Positions 1 through 8,833 are shown, counted from the stretch's first letter. The stretch is DNA of 64,000 nucleotides from Vibrio atlanticus (GCF_024347315.1 NZ_AP025460.1:2418001-2482000); one strand, 5' to 3'. The notes: generated from the letters alone by a model not told the origin. Numbers and translations are program-made.

Positions 1-12
1 ATAACTCGTTCT

Positions 13-1314
13 GTGATTTTGTTATGCAACACCGCGTGCCTGCACCATAGTCAGTGGGTTGGAGAACTGCGTCTCCATAACTGGGAAGCTCAAGTTGCAG
101 AAACGACCGAACAGGCCATTCACTTACTCGAGACACGCAGCGAAAGCTACGCACCAATTGTGGTTTCTTGTCTAACATCATCCTCAATCGACAAACAATG
201 TGAGCAAATATCAGCGTTAAAGGTTCACTCTCCAAGTTTAAAAGCAATCGCTATTTGCAACCAACCACCAAGCCGCAACTTATCACTCATTAAGCAAACC
301 TTTTGGGATTATTACCACCTGCCTATTGATACAGAATGGCTTTGTCGAAATTTAGGGCATGCGTATGGCATGGTAGACATCAAGCAAACTAGACCTAAAC
401 CTGTCTCGTGCCATGAATGTCAATTGGTGGGGCAATCCAGAACCATCCAGCAACTTAAAAAGAAGATAGCCAAGATCGCTAACAACGATTTTCCAGTGCT
501 GATTCAAGGGGAAACCGGAACAGGAAAAAGCCTATGTGCGCGTTTAATACATGAGGCCTCAGCCCGCAGTCAAAAACCTTTCATCGCTGTAAATTGTGGC
601 GCAATTCCACAATCCCTGATTCACTCAGAGTTATTTGGCTTTGAAAAAGGCTCGTTCACGGGTGCAAACAAACGCTACGTCGGACACGTGGAAAGAGCGA
701 ATGGTGGCACACTATTTTTGGATGAGATCGGCGACCTTGAACTTTCGCTGCAAACTTACCTGCTCCACTTTCTTGAAAATAGTTCGATAGAACGACTCGG
801 TAGTAATAACCAATTGCCCGTAGATTGCCGTGTAATTTTCGCCACCAACGTCAATATCGAACAAGCCGTTGCTGCGGGTAAATTTCGAAAGGATCTATTT
901 CATCGCATCAATGTACTTCCATTAGACCTAGTACCACTCAATGATCACAAAGAAGACATTGAAGATTTGGTTCGATTTGAACTGAAGCACAATTACGCAT
1001 CCAAAACCAAACTGCCTAGTGACACCCTTGAGCAAATGAAACAGTACCATTGGCCGGGCAATGTCAGAGAATTATTTAACTGCATAAAAAGAGCGATTGT
1101 TCTTTCTAACTCAAGCGCCCTCTCTACTCGTCATATGGGGATTCAATTAAAAGACGCGTCGCCCGATACTGAGAGTGACACTCGACTTTCTTCAAAAAAT
1201 GTTCGTCGAGTGATTCAGCAACACCACTACAATATTTCCCAATCTGCTAAAGCGTTGTGTATTTCCCGAACGACCTTATACAAGCTGATCAAGAAACATC
1301 AGATAGTAATTTAA
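13..1314 (+). CDS. sigma-54-type enhancer-binding transcriptional regulator
   Basis: A DNA-binding activator of the NtrC/VpsR class. About residues 1-125 occupy the place of a receiver domain, but I see no clear phospho-acceptor Asp where the third strand should end, so phosphorylation control is doubtful. The AAA+ domain follows: Walker A GETGTGKS near 166-173, sigma-54 contact loop GSFTGA near 213-218 (usual form GAFTGA), Walker B GGTLFLDE near 231-238. A Fis-type helix-turn-helix fills about 390-430. The GTG start lies 13 bases into the window and the frame is open to base 1, so the true start may lie outside. The target is unknown. An IS5-family element sits directly downstream, before the shared terminator. 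Confidence 0.8.
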   Translation: MILLCNTACLHHSQWVGELRLHNWEAQVAETTEQAIHLLETRSESYAPIVVSCLTSSSIDKQCEQISALKVHSPSLKAIAICNQPPSRNLSLIKQTFWDYYHLPIDTEWLCRNLGHAYGMVDIKQTRPKPVSCHECQLVGQSRTIQQLKKKIAKIANNDFPVLIQGETGTGKSLCARLIHEASARSQKPFIAVNCGAIPQSLIHSELFGFEKGSFTGANKRYVGHVERANGGTLFLDEIGDLELSLQTYLLHFLENSSIERLGSNNQLPVDCRVIFATNVNIEQAVAAGKFRKDLFHRINVLPLDLVPLNDHKEDIEDLVRFELKHNYASKTKLPSDTLEQMKQYHWPGNVRELFNCIKRAIVLSNSSALSTRHMGIQLKDASPDTESDTRLSSKNVRRVIQQHHYNISQSAKALCISRTTLYKLIKKHQIVI

Positions 1315-1323
1315 GTCGCCTAA

Positions 1324-2212
1324 CTAGGGCGTGTTGATCTTTGCTGTACATTTTGTGTTCAACAATACATCGGTAGCCACATTAACATGAATGCCAGCGA
1401 TAACATGCTGGCATAATTCCTTTCTAGCTTGTCATATCTACTTGAAATAGCTCGATAATGCTTAATTCTCCCAAAGGCATTTTCGACCAAGTGACGATAC
1501 TTGTATAGACACCAATCCATACTGTCTTTGTCTATATCTTGTCCGTAATTGCGTTTAGCAATTACCGTTTCTCCGCCACGTTCCTTAACAAAAGTACGGA
1601 AAGGTTCGCTGTCATATCCTTTATCACAAACGATAGTATTAACTTCATCGAGTTGTTCAACTAAGCTTTCGGCATGCACTATATCGTGGCGTTGTCCTTC
1701 TGATAAATCAAAGCAAATCGGCAGACCACCACTATCTACGGCTAAGTGAATTTTGGTTGAGTTGCCCCCGCGACTTTTTCCTATTTGCTCTGAGCTTTCA
1801 GTAGCTGCACCTGTACTATGCTGATGCGCTCGAACTATAGAGCCATCAAGAAAGACCCATTCAAAATCAGCCATGCTAGATAAGCTTTTGAAAAGTTTAT
1901 CTAAAATCCCTTTCTTTGACCAAAGATTAAATCGTCTGTAAACGGTACTCCACTCTCCGAACTCAGAGGGTAGATCTCGCCAAGGAATACCTGTTCTCAT
2001 TCGATAAAGTATTCCTTCAAATGTCATTCGATGTTCAGTTTTATCGTAAATACGACCTGTACTTTTCATAACTTGGAGTAGCAGTTCCCAGCGAATATCA
2101 GTTAGCATTGTTCTTGGCATGGTATTGGTTATGGTTTTACTTTTGGCGAAGCAAATTATAACTCTTTACCATGCTGTTCAAAAAACACTCACGAAAGATC
2201 AACACGCCCTAG
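1324..2212. mobile_element. IS5-family insertion sequence with 4-bp target duplication
   Basis: The element proper is 1328-2208 (881 bp). It is bounded by perfect 15-bp terminal inverted repeats, GGCGTGTTGATCTTT at 1328-1342 and its complement at 2194-2208. The tetramer CTAG flanks it on both sides (1324-1327 and 2209-2212), as expected for the 4-bp YTAR-type duplication of IS5 relatives. Joining the flanks restores CTAACTAGTTAG, a perfect 12-bp palindrome, so insertion was at its centre. A shorter TA duplication is also formally possible, because the symmetry blurs the border. Confidence 0.9.
1359..2120 (-). CDS. IS5-family DDE transposase
   Basis: A 253-aa transposase encoded by a single uninterrupted frame filling the insertion sequence. 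It begins with the N-terminal domain typical of IS5-family members (RxGIPWRDLP near residue 45). The DDE catalytic core follows: Asp in VFLDGS near residue 92, Asp in VCDKGYDS near 165, and Glu in HLVENAFGRIKHYR near 213. The ATG at 2120 starts the run MPRTMLTD. No frameshift or stop is visible, and the element has both ends, so it is probably still active. It is read opposite to the upstream regulator gene. Confidence 0.92.
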   Translation of the reverse strand: MPRTMLTDIRWELLLQVMKSTGRIYDKTEHRMTFEGILYRMRTGIPWRDLPSEFGEWSTVYRRFNLWSKKGILDKLFKSLSSMADFEWVFLDGSIVRAHQHSTGAATESSEQIGKSRGGNSTKIHLAVDSGGLPICFDLSEGQRHDIVHAESLVEQLDEVNTIVCDKGYDSEPFRTFVKERGGETVIAKRNYGQDIDKDSMDWCLYKYRHLVENAFGRIKHYRAISSRYDKLERNYASMLSLAFMLMWLPMYC

Positions 2213-2233
2213 TTAGCTAACTAAATAACTAAT

Positions 2234-2261
2234 AAAGCAGCCTAACGAACTAGGCTGCTTT
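2234..2261. terminator. bidirectional terminator hairpin
   Basis: An 11-bp perfect stem (AAAGCAGCCTA / TAGGCTGCTTT) with a six-base loop lies between the convergent regulator (+) and secreted-protein (-) genes. The T-tracts are short. The IS5-family element sits between it and the regulator stop codon. Confidence 0.7.
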
Positions 2262-2293
2262 AGAGTTTAGTCGTACTCAATTAATGAAAGTAC

Positions 2294-4084
2294 TTATGGC
2301 TCAGGTACAGTAAATGGACAAACATCACAGGTTGCAATGTTCGATGTTTCCATAAATGCTTCTTGCAAGAACAGCGAGTCAAACGTTGCTGTCACTTGAT
2401 TAGATAGCATTCCTGCAGTTCCGGTTGGTAACACATTGGGTGCATAAGTTTTACTTACTTGGGTACACACTTGACCAATCGCATCACCAAAGTTCGGTAT
2501 CCACTCTCCTTCACCCGTTTTACAAGCAAACAGCTCAGGGTCGGCACTTAATGCACTACACATATTGCCAGCACCACATGTGGTCACATCCTCAAGATCA
2601 TCACAAGGTAAAGCAAAGTCGAGGTAATAACTGCTGTTGACTACTTCAGTAGGTAAATCAGAACGGCTCAAAGAGTCATCCTTAGAATCCACCAGTGATT
2701 CAATGGCCAATGGGATATCACCGGTATTACATATTTCAACATCATAGGTTTTCTTAAGCACAACTTGACCGCCATCAACCTCTAAGAAGCTATTACACAC
2801 CTTAGAAATTTCAACCATCGGGCTCAAGTCTATTGGTGGACAATTGTAGGCCACTGGCGCTTGAGCATTCACGATAAGCCCATCAAGATCCACCGCACCA
2901 TCTATTACACCGACGGCACCATTATTTACCGACAAGTAATTACCCATGAATGAGAATGACTCGCCGACACTCCACACTTCATCGCCGTTACCCACGACAG
3001 GAAGCGCACCTAAGATTGGTGACTCAGATAAAAAGGCCACTTCGTAATCACCATTGGTACCTAACGAACCAGGGCCAGTATTGGTAACCGTCACGGTGTA
3101 ATCTATGTTAAACATGCCATCAACCGTAAAGCTGGTTGTGTTACAAGTCGCCGCTATATTGATGCTACATAAACTGAATGAACCAACAACGAAGTCAGCC
3201 AAAGATGCATCAATCGAACGAGAAGCTCGTGACTCCACTAAGAAGCTACTGAAACAAGGAATATCCTCAATACCAAACTCATCATTCAACAGAGCTGACA
3301 AGTTTAATCGACCTTCCACAAAGCTTTCTGTCGGAATAGAGGTTGTTTCACCCGTTTTAGCTAGATAGTCCCAACCTTGTACATTGGGTAGATCAATTGC
3401 CCCGATAGAATCATCATTTGAAATCGCACAGATCTTCTCGACACCGACAGCACCACTGCCACATCTTGCACCAACGAAGTCATTCGATTTAGGGTCACCG
3501 TCCGTTTGGAAAATTCTCGTCATGTTGTCGGTGACATCGCCATTATTTAAATCCCACTGCAACACTTCTATATACGGATTACCGCCACTCGCTTGTGGGA
3601 ATGAAATCAGCACAAGGATGTCTCCATTGACATGTTGCCCAACGAAGTCGCCTTTGGTTTTCCCATCCGGTAACCCTACTTGGTCTTGTAGGAACCAGAA
3701 GCCAATGTACATATCACCATTGTTCGCATATCGGTCTGCACCAAAGTAAATTAGCAAATCGCCTTCGCTTTCAAAGGCAGCGGCATACGCATTAGTAAAG
3801 TCATCTTTTGGTTGTGGTGACGCGGTACGGAACGCCCAATCTGTAATGTCGGAATCATCTTTTGACCCACCCTTCCAAAAGATTTGGTCGATACCATTAC
3901 GGTCTTTTTGGAAAAATTCTGCAATCCCAACCGTGCTGTTAGGATCATTTACGTCATCCCAATCGATAGCACTATTATCACTGGTCGCGTTACCATCGAG
4001 TTCCATCACATCAACAGTAGCCCACGCCAACTGAGGGCTACTAAACAACAAAAGCACACTAAGTAAATAATTTATAACCTTCAT
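2294..4084 (-). CDS. secreted protein with DUF11-like repeats, function unknown
   Basis: A predicted exported protein of 596 aa. I chose the ATG at 4084, not the ATG at 4138. It follows a GGAGAGAG ribosome-binding site and opens directly with a signal peptide (MKVINYLLSVLLLFSS, cleaved after AWA). The N-terminal half is acidic and Asp/Asn-rich. Two segments in the C-terminal half carry the conserved-repeat signature of DUF11/SdrD-like folds (TVTNTGPGSLG and DVEICNTGDIPL), followed by a Cys-rich tail ending CDVCPFTVPEP. No membrane anchor or sorting signal is visible, so release or surface attachment by a partner is likely. It stands alone, with about 380 non-coding bases upstream. Function not recognised. 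Confidence 0.7.
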   Translation of the reverse strand: MKVINYLLSVLLLFSSPQLAWATVDVMELDGNATSDNSAIDWDDVNDPNSTVGIAEFFQKDRNGIDQIFWKGGSKDDSDITDWAFRTASPQPKDDFTNAYAAAFESEGDLLIYFGADRYANNGDMYIGFWFLQDQVGLPDGKTKGDFVGQHVNGDILVLISFPQASGGNPYIEVLQWDLNNGDVTDNMTRIFQTDGDPKSNDFVGARCGSGAVGVEKICAISNDDSIGAIDLPNVQGWDYLAKTGETTSIPTESFVEGRLNLSALLNDEFGIEDIPCFSSFLVESRASRSIDASLADFVVGSFSLCSINIAATCNTTSFTVDGMFNIDYTVTVTNTGPGSLGTNGDYEVAFLSESPILGALPVVGNGDEVWSVGESFSFMGNYLSVNNGAVGVIDGAVDLDGLIVNAQAPVAYNCPPIDLSPMVEISKVCNSFLEVDGGQVVLKKTYDVEICNTGDIPLAIESLVDSKDDSLSRSDLPTEVVNSSYYLDFALPCDDLEDVTTCGAGNMCSALSADPELFACKTGEGEWIPNFGDAIGQVCTQVSKTYAPNVLPTGTAGMLSNQVTATFDSLFLQEAFMETSNIATCDVCPFTVPEP

Positions 4085-4468
4085 GTTCTCTCTCCATTTA
4101 TCCATACTTATGCTCTTGGGGTTTTCTGTCATGTCCAAATGGGAGAAAATCCCTTAGCTATTCGTAGGTTCGATAGAGCATATACCAAGCCAAGTTCAAC
4201 TAATTGATTTGGTTGATGTTTGTATATTGAAGGCTCAACTTTATTGGACGCTTTGTTATCACTTGTCCATAAACCAGAGATTTGACCAAACAATCAAGGA
4301 CTTGAAAGGATGAACAAAGTGTCTAAGTCGGACATCTTTAGAGCTTTGGATACAAGGTAAGTGATCTTTAAAAGGTGCAATCACGTAGCCATTGCTAGAT
4401 TATTGAATAACAAGCGATTGAATTGACGGGTGCCGACTTAACGGGTAACTGAAGGTTCAGGTAGTGAA
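4085..4468. other. intergenic region, no gene seen
   Basis: This 384-base AT-rich divergent gap lies between the secreted-protein gene (-) and the DCC-family gene (+). It presumably holds both promoters. I could not assign promoter elements, RNA genes or clear repeats. Confidence 0.4.
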
Positions 4469-4873
4469 ATGATAGGCGAACAGACGATGACACAACTTAC
4501 GATATTTTACGATGGGACATGTCCATTGTGCGCAAAGGAGATGGCGGCACTTGCCAAGCATGATACCGAGAATAAGATTCAAACCATCGATATCTACAGT
4601 GAAGCCTTTTCAGACTACCCTCAGATTGAGGCCTACGCAGCCAACACCATTTTGCATGCATTGGATGAGAATGGAAAACTGCTGCTAGGTTTAGACGTGA
4701 CCTACCAAGCTTGGCGCTTAGTAGGAAAAGGTTGGCTATACGCCCCTTTACGTTGGGCGATATTCAAGCCAGTGGCAGATTGGTGTTATCTACGATTTGC
4801 CAAGAACCGATACAAAGTCTCGTTCTGGTTAACCGGAAAGTCGCGCTGCGATGGTAACAGCTGCACAAAATAG
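4469..4873 (+). CDS. thiol-disulfide oxidoreductase DCC family protein (DUF393)
   Basis: A small protein (134 aa from the first ATG, 128 aa from the one at 4487) of the DCC/YuxK family. The defining motif YDGTCPLC lies close to the N-terminus and resembles a thioredoxin-type CxxC active site. A later aromatic, basic stretch (VGKGWLYAPLRWAIFKPVADW) may associate with membrane. The family is thought to act in redox chemistry, but its substrate is unknown. The start is uncertain: neither ATG has a strong ribosome-binding site. A convergent 31-aa membrane protein gene follows. Confidence 0.85.
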   Translation: MIGEQTMTQLTIFYDGTCPLCAKEMAALAKHDTENKIQTIDIYSEAFSDYPQIEAYAANTILHALDENGKLLLGLDVTYQAWRLVGKGWLYAPLRWAIFKPVADWCYLRFAKNRYKVSFWLTGKSRCDGNSCTK

Positions 4874-4894
4874 CTGTACTAAATTGCATTGGTA

Positions 4895-4990
4895 TTAAGA
4901 CATACCACTGGCGACTTTGTAGTAAACAATGCCAAACAGCGCAGCAAAAACTAAAACGGTAACCGCGACTTTTAACCAAATAAACTTCAT
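4895..4990 (-). CDS. small membrane protein, 31 aa
   Basis: A short frame, ATG at 4990 to TAA at 4895. It is preceded by AAAGGA eight bases before the start. The product begins MKFIWLKVAVTVLVF and continues AALFGIVYYKVASGMS: one hydrophobic helix with a positively charged N-end, as in single-pass small membrane proteins. It sits between the DCC-family gene and the AarF-like kinase gene. The ribosome-binding site, the codon choice and the clean transmembrane profile are the support. No function is assigned. Confidence 0.6.
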   Translation of the reverse strand: MKFIWLKVAVTVLVFAALFGIVYYKVASGMS

Positions 4991-5108
4991 GTTTTGTCCT
5001 TTAAATTCTGTTTACTGTTTCGCGAGCAACGTTACCACAACAAAACATTCGGTTGGGTAATGATTTATAGAACTTTGTAGTCAACCTTAATTCCCAGAGA
5101 GAACCTTT

Positions 5109-6431
5109 ATGTCGGCAAAAGAGAGAAACCTTCCTACACATCGAATTTCGAGATTCAGTAAGTTTGCCTCATTGGCGACAAGGGTCGCGGGCAACGTGCT
5201 AACGGAAGGCACCAAGCAGCTTGCACAAGGCAACAGACCCAAAGCAAAAGACTTGGTATTAACACCTCAAAACATTGCTCGGCTCACCGATCAACTGGCA
5301 CATTTACGCGGGGCTGCGATGAAACTGGGGCAGATGCTATCAATGGATGCGGGCGATGTTCTAGAGCCAGAATTAGCCGACATTCTTTCCCGCCTACGCT
5401 CAGACGCCGACCCACTACCGACAAAGCAGCTCAACCGAGTATTAGAAAGCTCACTCGGCATCAACTGGAAAGCCGAATTCCTTTCCTTCAACTTTAAACC
5501 TATTGCCAGTGCGTCCATAGGACAAGTTCACCAAGCCTATAGCGATGCGGGGGACAAACTCGCCGTCAAAGTCCAATACCCAGGCATTCGAAAAAGCATC
5601 GACAGCGATGTGGATAACGTAGGCACACTGCTCAATATTGTTGGCTTGATACCAAAGTCGGTTGACTACAAAGGCTTATTAGAAGAGGCAAAGAAACAAC
5701 TCCATGATGAAGCGGATTATGCTCGCGAGGCTGACTACGCAACTCGTTACCATAACGCATTAAAAGCGCACTCTCACTTCGTCGTGCCTAAGATTCACCC
5801 TCAAATGTCTTCAGAATCAGTGCTCGCGATGGACTTCATTGAAGGTGTCTCGATAGAGCAAATAGAAGGTTACGATCAAGGTACTCGTGATTTTGTCATG
5901 CACAGCTTGCTCGAACTCATGTTCAGGGAATTATTCGATTTTAAGATGGTGCAGACCGACCCCAACTTCGCCAACTACCTTTACGTTGAAAACACGCGCC
6001 AGATTGGGCTGTTAGATTTTGGGGCAACCCGAGAGTACAGCGACCGCTTCAGTGATGGCTATCGTTTGGCCTTTACCTCTGTTGTTAATCAAGACGAATC
6101 AGGGCTCAATCAAGCACTCGAACAGATTGGGTTCTTTAGCGAGACGATTCTCCCCGAGCAGCGCCAAGCCATTCTTAACTTAGTGACCATGGCTTGTGAA
6201 CCCATGTTGGTTGACGAAGACTACGATTTTAAAGTCAGCGGACTCGCTCAACGACTTCGTGAAGCTGGCACCATTTTGAGCATGGAACAAGAGTATTGGC
6301 ATACGCCACCAGCAGACGCTCTATTCCTCCACCGAAAGATTGGAGGCATGTACCTACTGGCATCTCGCCTTGGAGCAAGGGTGAACATAAGTCGTTTGGT
6401 CGCTCCATATCTCATCAGCGATGACACTTGA
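5109..6431 (+). CDS. ABC1/AarF (UbiB-ADCK) family atypical kinase
   Basis: A 440-aa member of the ABC1/COQ8/UbiB family, atypical kinase-like ATPases linked to ubiquinone and lipid metabolism. Visible family features: KxGQ motif (MKLGQMLS near 72), alanine/serine loop SASIGQVH near 134 replacing the kinase P-loop, nucleotide-binding Lys in LAVKVQYPG near 154, HDEADYAREA near 200, QTDPNFANYL near 285, and metal-binding DFG in GLLDFGATRE near 300. It lacks the C-terminal membrane helices of UbiB, so it is a soluble paralogue, not UbiB itself. Its partner is unknown. A glutathione peroxidase gene follows in the same direction about 100 bases on. Confidence 0.9.
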   Translation: MSAKERNLPTHRISRFSKFASLATRVAGNVLTEGTKQLAQGNRPKAKDLVLTPQNIARLTDQLAHLRGAAMKLGQMLSMDAGDVLEPELADILSRLRSDADPLPTKQLNRVLESSLGINWKAEFLSFNFKPIASASIGQVHQAYSDAGDKLAVKVQYPGIRKSIDSDVDNVGTLLNIVGLIPKSVDYKGLLEEAKKQLHDEADYAREADYATRYHNALKAHSHFVVPKIHPQMSSESVLAMDFIEGVSIEQIEGYDQGTRDFVMHSLLELMFRELFDFKMVQTDPNFANYLYVENTRQIGLLDFGATREYSDRFSDGYRLAFTSVVNQDESGLNQALEQIGFFSETILPEQRQAILNLVTMACEPMLVDEDYDFKVSGLAQRLREAGTILSMEQEYWHTPPADALFLHRKIGGMYLLASRLGARVNISRLVAPYLISDDT

Positions 6432-6528
6432 TTAGTTCTTAAATAGTGACGGTTAATGATTAGCAAAGTGATCATTTCGTGCCGCGCAAGAGTACTAACA
6501 GTTACGCTAATTAAAATGAGCCAAACCT

Positions 6529-7074
6529 ATGAAACCTTTACTGCTTTACTCCACCGCCCTGATTGCGAGCCTAACAAGTTCATTCGCTTTTTCAGCAAGC
6601 TGCCCCGAGATACTCAACGGCAAACAAAGGCTGTTAAATTCAAACGAAGAAATTGAGCTGTGTGAAGAGTTTCAAGGCAAAACCCTTTTGGTTGTGAACA
6701 CGGCAAGTCAGTGCGGTTTCACCCCACAGTTCGAGCAACTTGAGCAGCTTCACCAAACGTATAAAGACGAAGGATTCACGGTTGTTGGTTTCCCAAGCAA
6801 TGATTTTCGCCAAGACAGAGGAAGCGAGGAGCAATCCGCTAAAATCTGCTACCTAGATTATGGTGTGACTTTTCCGATGATGGCGCGCGCTTCACTATCT
6901 GGCAGTAGCGCTAACCCTGTGTTTGCAGAAATACAGCAGCAAGCAGGTGTGACGCCCAAATGGAACTTCTACAAATTCCTAATCAGCAAAGAAGGTAAAG
7001 TGGTGGCAACCTTTCCTAGCTCGACATCACCAGTGAGTGCAACACTCAAAAATGCGATTGAGCAGCAGCTATGA
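6529..7074 (+). CDS. glutathione peroxidase, exported form
   Basis: Thiol peroxidase of the GPx family, 181 aa, reducing hydroperoxides. An N-terminal signal peptide (about residues 1-23, ending FAFSA) predicts a periplasmic enzyme. The peroxidatic Cys62 lies in NTASQCGFTPQ, followed by the FPSNDF motif in place of the Gln-containing FPCNQF, and WNFYKF supplies the catalytic Trp and Asn. The Cys form (not selenocysteine) probably uses thioredoxin-like reductants. A DUF3429 membrane protein gene begins 11 bases after its stop. Confidence 0.9.
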   Translation: MKPLLLYSTALIASLTSSFAFSASCPEILNGKQRLLNSNEEIELCEEFQGKTLLVVNTASQCGFTPQFEQLEQLHQTYKDEGFTVVGFPSNDFRQDRGSEEQSAKICYLDYGVTFPMMARASLSGSSANPVFAEIQQQAGVTPKWNFYKFLISKEGKVVATFPSSTSPVSATLKNAIEQQL

Positions 7075-7085
7075 GGGCAGATTAC

Positions 7086-7538
7086 ATGGCAACAACTCAA
7101 ACCCGCAATACCATGACCAAGCTGGGTTACATGGGGCTAGTCCCGTTTCTGTTTGGCCTACTGCTGTCTCTAACCGACAGTCAATTCTTAGACCTGAGTG
7201 GCGAGGCACTCTTCATCACCTACAGCGTGGTCATATTGAGTTTTTTGTCGGGTATTTTGTGGGGAAATGGCATCGAAAATTTCGAAAGCCAGTCTAGCAA
7301 CAAGGCTCTGATTCTGAGTAACGTGATTGTGTTGGTAGCCTGGTTAGCGGTGTTACTCGGTGAGCAGCAAGAGTTCCTCACCACACTGATTCTGATCTTA
7401 GGCTACATTGCGGTTTGGCGAGCGGAAAGGGCCATGAGAGAAGATAACCAAAGTGAAGGCCCCGATGGCTATTTTGATATGCGAACCCGATTAACCTCGA
7501 GCGTGGTGTTGATGCACGGTATCGTGATGTTGACCTAG
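7086..7538 (+). CDS. DUF3429 family membrane protein
   Basis: An integral membrane protein of the DUF3429 family, 150 aa with four to five hydrophobic helices and the family's C-terminal signature YFDMRTRLTSSVVLMHGIVML. I place the start at the ATG at 7086 because GAGGG precedes it at good spacing. An ATG at 7071 overlaps the glutathione peroxidase stop (ATGA) and has no ribosome-binding site. Co-transcription with the peroxidase is likely. Biochemical role unknown. Confidence 0.85.
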   Translation: MATTQTRNTMTKLGYMGLVPFLFGLLLSLTDSQFLDLSGEALFITYSVVILSFLSGILWGNGIENFESQSSNKALILSNVIVLVAWLAVLLGEQQEFLTTLILILGYIAVWRAERAMREDNQSEGPDGYFDMRTRLTSSVVLMHGIVMLT

Positions 7539-7650
7539 GCGTACGTACGCCCATATTTAAATCAGCATCAAGAAGTGGGTTCTAGATAGGCATTCTCTTC
7601 TTTAATGGCACCAAACCCATCGACAATACAACTCACAAACCAGTCAATTT

Positions 7651-8265
7651 CTACTGACGGCTTACCAATAAATTCGCACCAGACAAGGCAAGAAACACAG
7701 AACATGCTTTATTGAAGCGCTTGGCCATCTGAGGTTTTGAAAACCAATGTCGTAGATATAAGCCAAAGGCGGCATAGATAGAAATTGCGAGCATTTCTAA
7801 TACAAGAAACGTACTTCCCAAAACAAAGAATTGAGTATTTACGTTCGCAGACACATCGACAAATTGAGGAAGGAATGCAGTGAAAATGAGTATCGCTTTT
7901 GGATTGCCCGCCGCGAGCGCGAACTCTTGTTTAACAAGACCAAACCAGTTCTTATTTCGCTCGATATCCGCGACCGGGCTGGCTTGAGATCGCCATAGGT
8001 TAAACGCGATCCACAACAGGTACATCGCCCCAAATAGCTTGATAAGGAAAAACAAAGTTTCAGAGGTATAAAGCACGACAGCCAAGCCGGATGCAGCCAA
8101 AGCAATCATGCCAGAAAAAGCGAGGATTCTTCCTAGACCAGCGACAAAGGCGACCTGAAATCCGTAACAACGGGCGTTATTCATTGATAACAAATTGTTT
8201 GGGCCCGGTGTCATGTTGAGCGCAAAACAAGCCGGGATGAATAGCATTAACTTCCAGATTTCCAT
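7651..8265 (-). CDS. LysE family amino-acid exporter
   Basis: A 204-aa inner-membrane exporter of the LysE/RhtB family with about six helices. The N-terminal signature NMTPGPNNLLSMNNARCYGF near residues 18-37 is characteristic of this family, whose members export amino acids such as threonine, homoserine or lysine. The substrate cannot be read from sequence. The length is normal and the start is preceded by AAGGAGG. It is convergent with the DUF3429 gene and probably monocistronic. Confidence 0.9.
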   Translation of the reverse strand: MEIWKLMLFIPACFALNMTPGPNNLLSMNNARCYGFQVAFVAGLGRILAFSGMIALAASGLAVVLYTSETLFFLIKLFGAMYLLWIAFNLWRSQASPVADIERNKNWFGLVKQEFALAAGNPKAILIFTAFLPQFVDVSANVNTQFFVLGSTFLVLEMLAISIYAAFGLYLRHWFSKPQMAKRFNKACSVFLALSGANLLVSRQ

Positions 8266-8364
8266 TTTTCCTCCTTGTTAAAAACTTCGTAAATACTTAA
8301 TCAATAAACGAATGCAGAAAACTCTATATTTAACAGCTTCACATGCCGTAATTAAAATTAATCA

Positions 8365-8697
8365 TTACTCTACAACATGATGCTCATCGTCTGGTTCAGA
8401 CAAGTTATCAGCAGCGCCAATTTCACCCACGATATATATCGCACTCGCCAGCGTTTCTATTGTTTTATTCGGCTCTCGATCTGGTACTTCGCCCACTTTA
8501 GGAACGGGCTTCGATTGGGAAACTGAATTACAAACAACACTTTCACAAACGATGTTGTCTTGTTCCTGTTGAGAAACCTCAGGCGGCTTGAAATCCGGTG
8601 AATTGAAGTCGGGAGTATCAACACCCTCGGTTGAAAAATGAGAATCGCTGTATGAGGCAGCTGAAAACAGAGAAAGGAGCAGCATCCACTTATTCAT
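8365..8697 (-). CDS. small secreted protein, unknown
   Basis: A 110-aa hypothetical protein. The ATG at 8697 is preferred over an upstream one at 8718: it has GGAAAGAT before it and begins a short signal peptide (MNKWMLLLSLFSAASYS). The mature part is acidic and proline-rich (TPDFNSPDFKPPEVSQQ), with one CESVVC pair of cysteines that could form a disulfide, and it ends DDEHHVVE. No domain recognised. It has its own upstream region and no obvious partner. Confidence 0.6.
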   Translation of the reverse strand: MNKWMLLLSLFSAASYSDSHFSTEGVDTPDFNSPDFKPPEVSQQEQDNIVCESVVCNSVSQSKPVPKVGEVPDREPNKTIETLASAIYIVGEIGAADNLSEPDDEHHVVE

Positions 8698-8833
8698 GTA
8701 TCTTTCCATAGTTAGCATTCACTAGATTTATAAATACTATCTAATTAAAATAATTATGAACAGTGTTTTATTGTCATTAATTCATATTTCCCTAGACGCT
8801 TATCAGAATACCCGCGCTCTGGGTGAAATCGGT

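Noticed and set aside
4764..4979. 71-aa open frame on the minus strand
   Set aside because: Overlaps the DCC-family gene and the 31-aa frame in another phase, with no ribosome-binding site.
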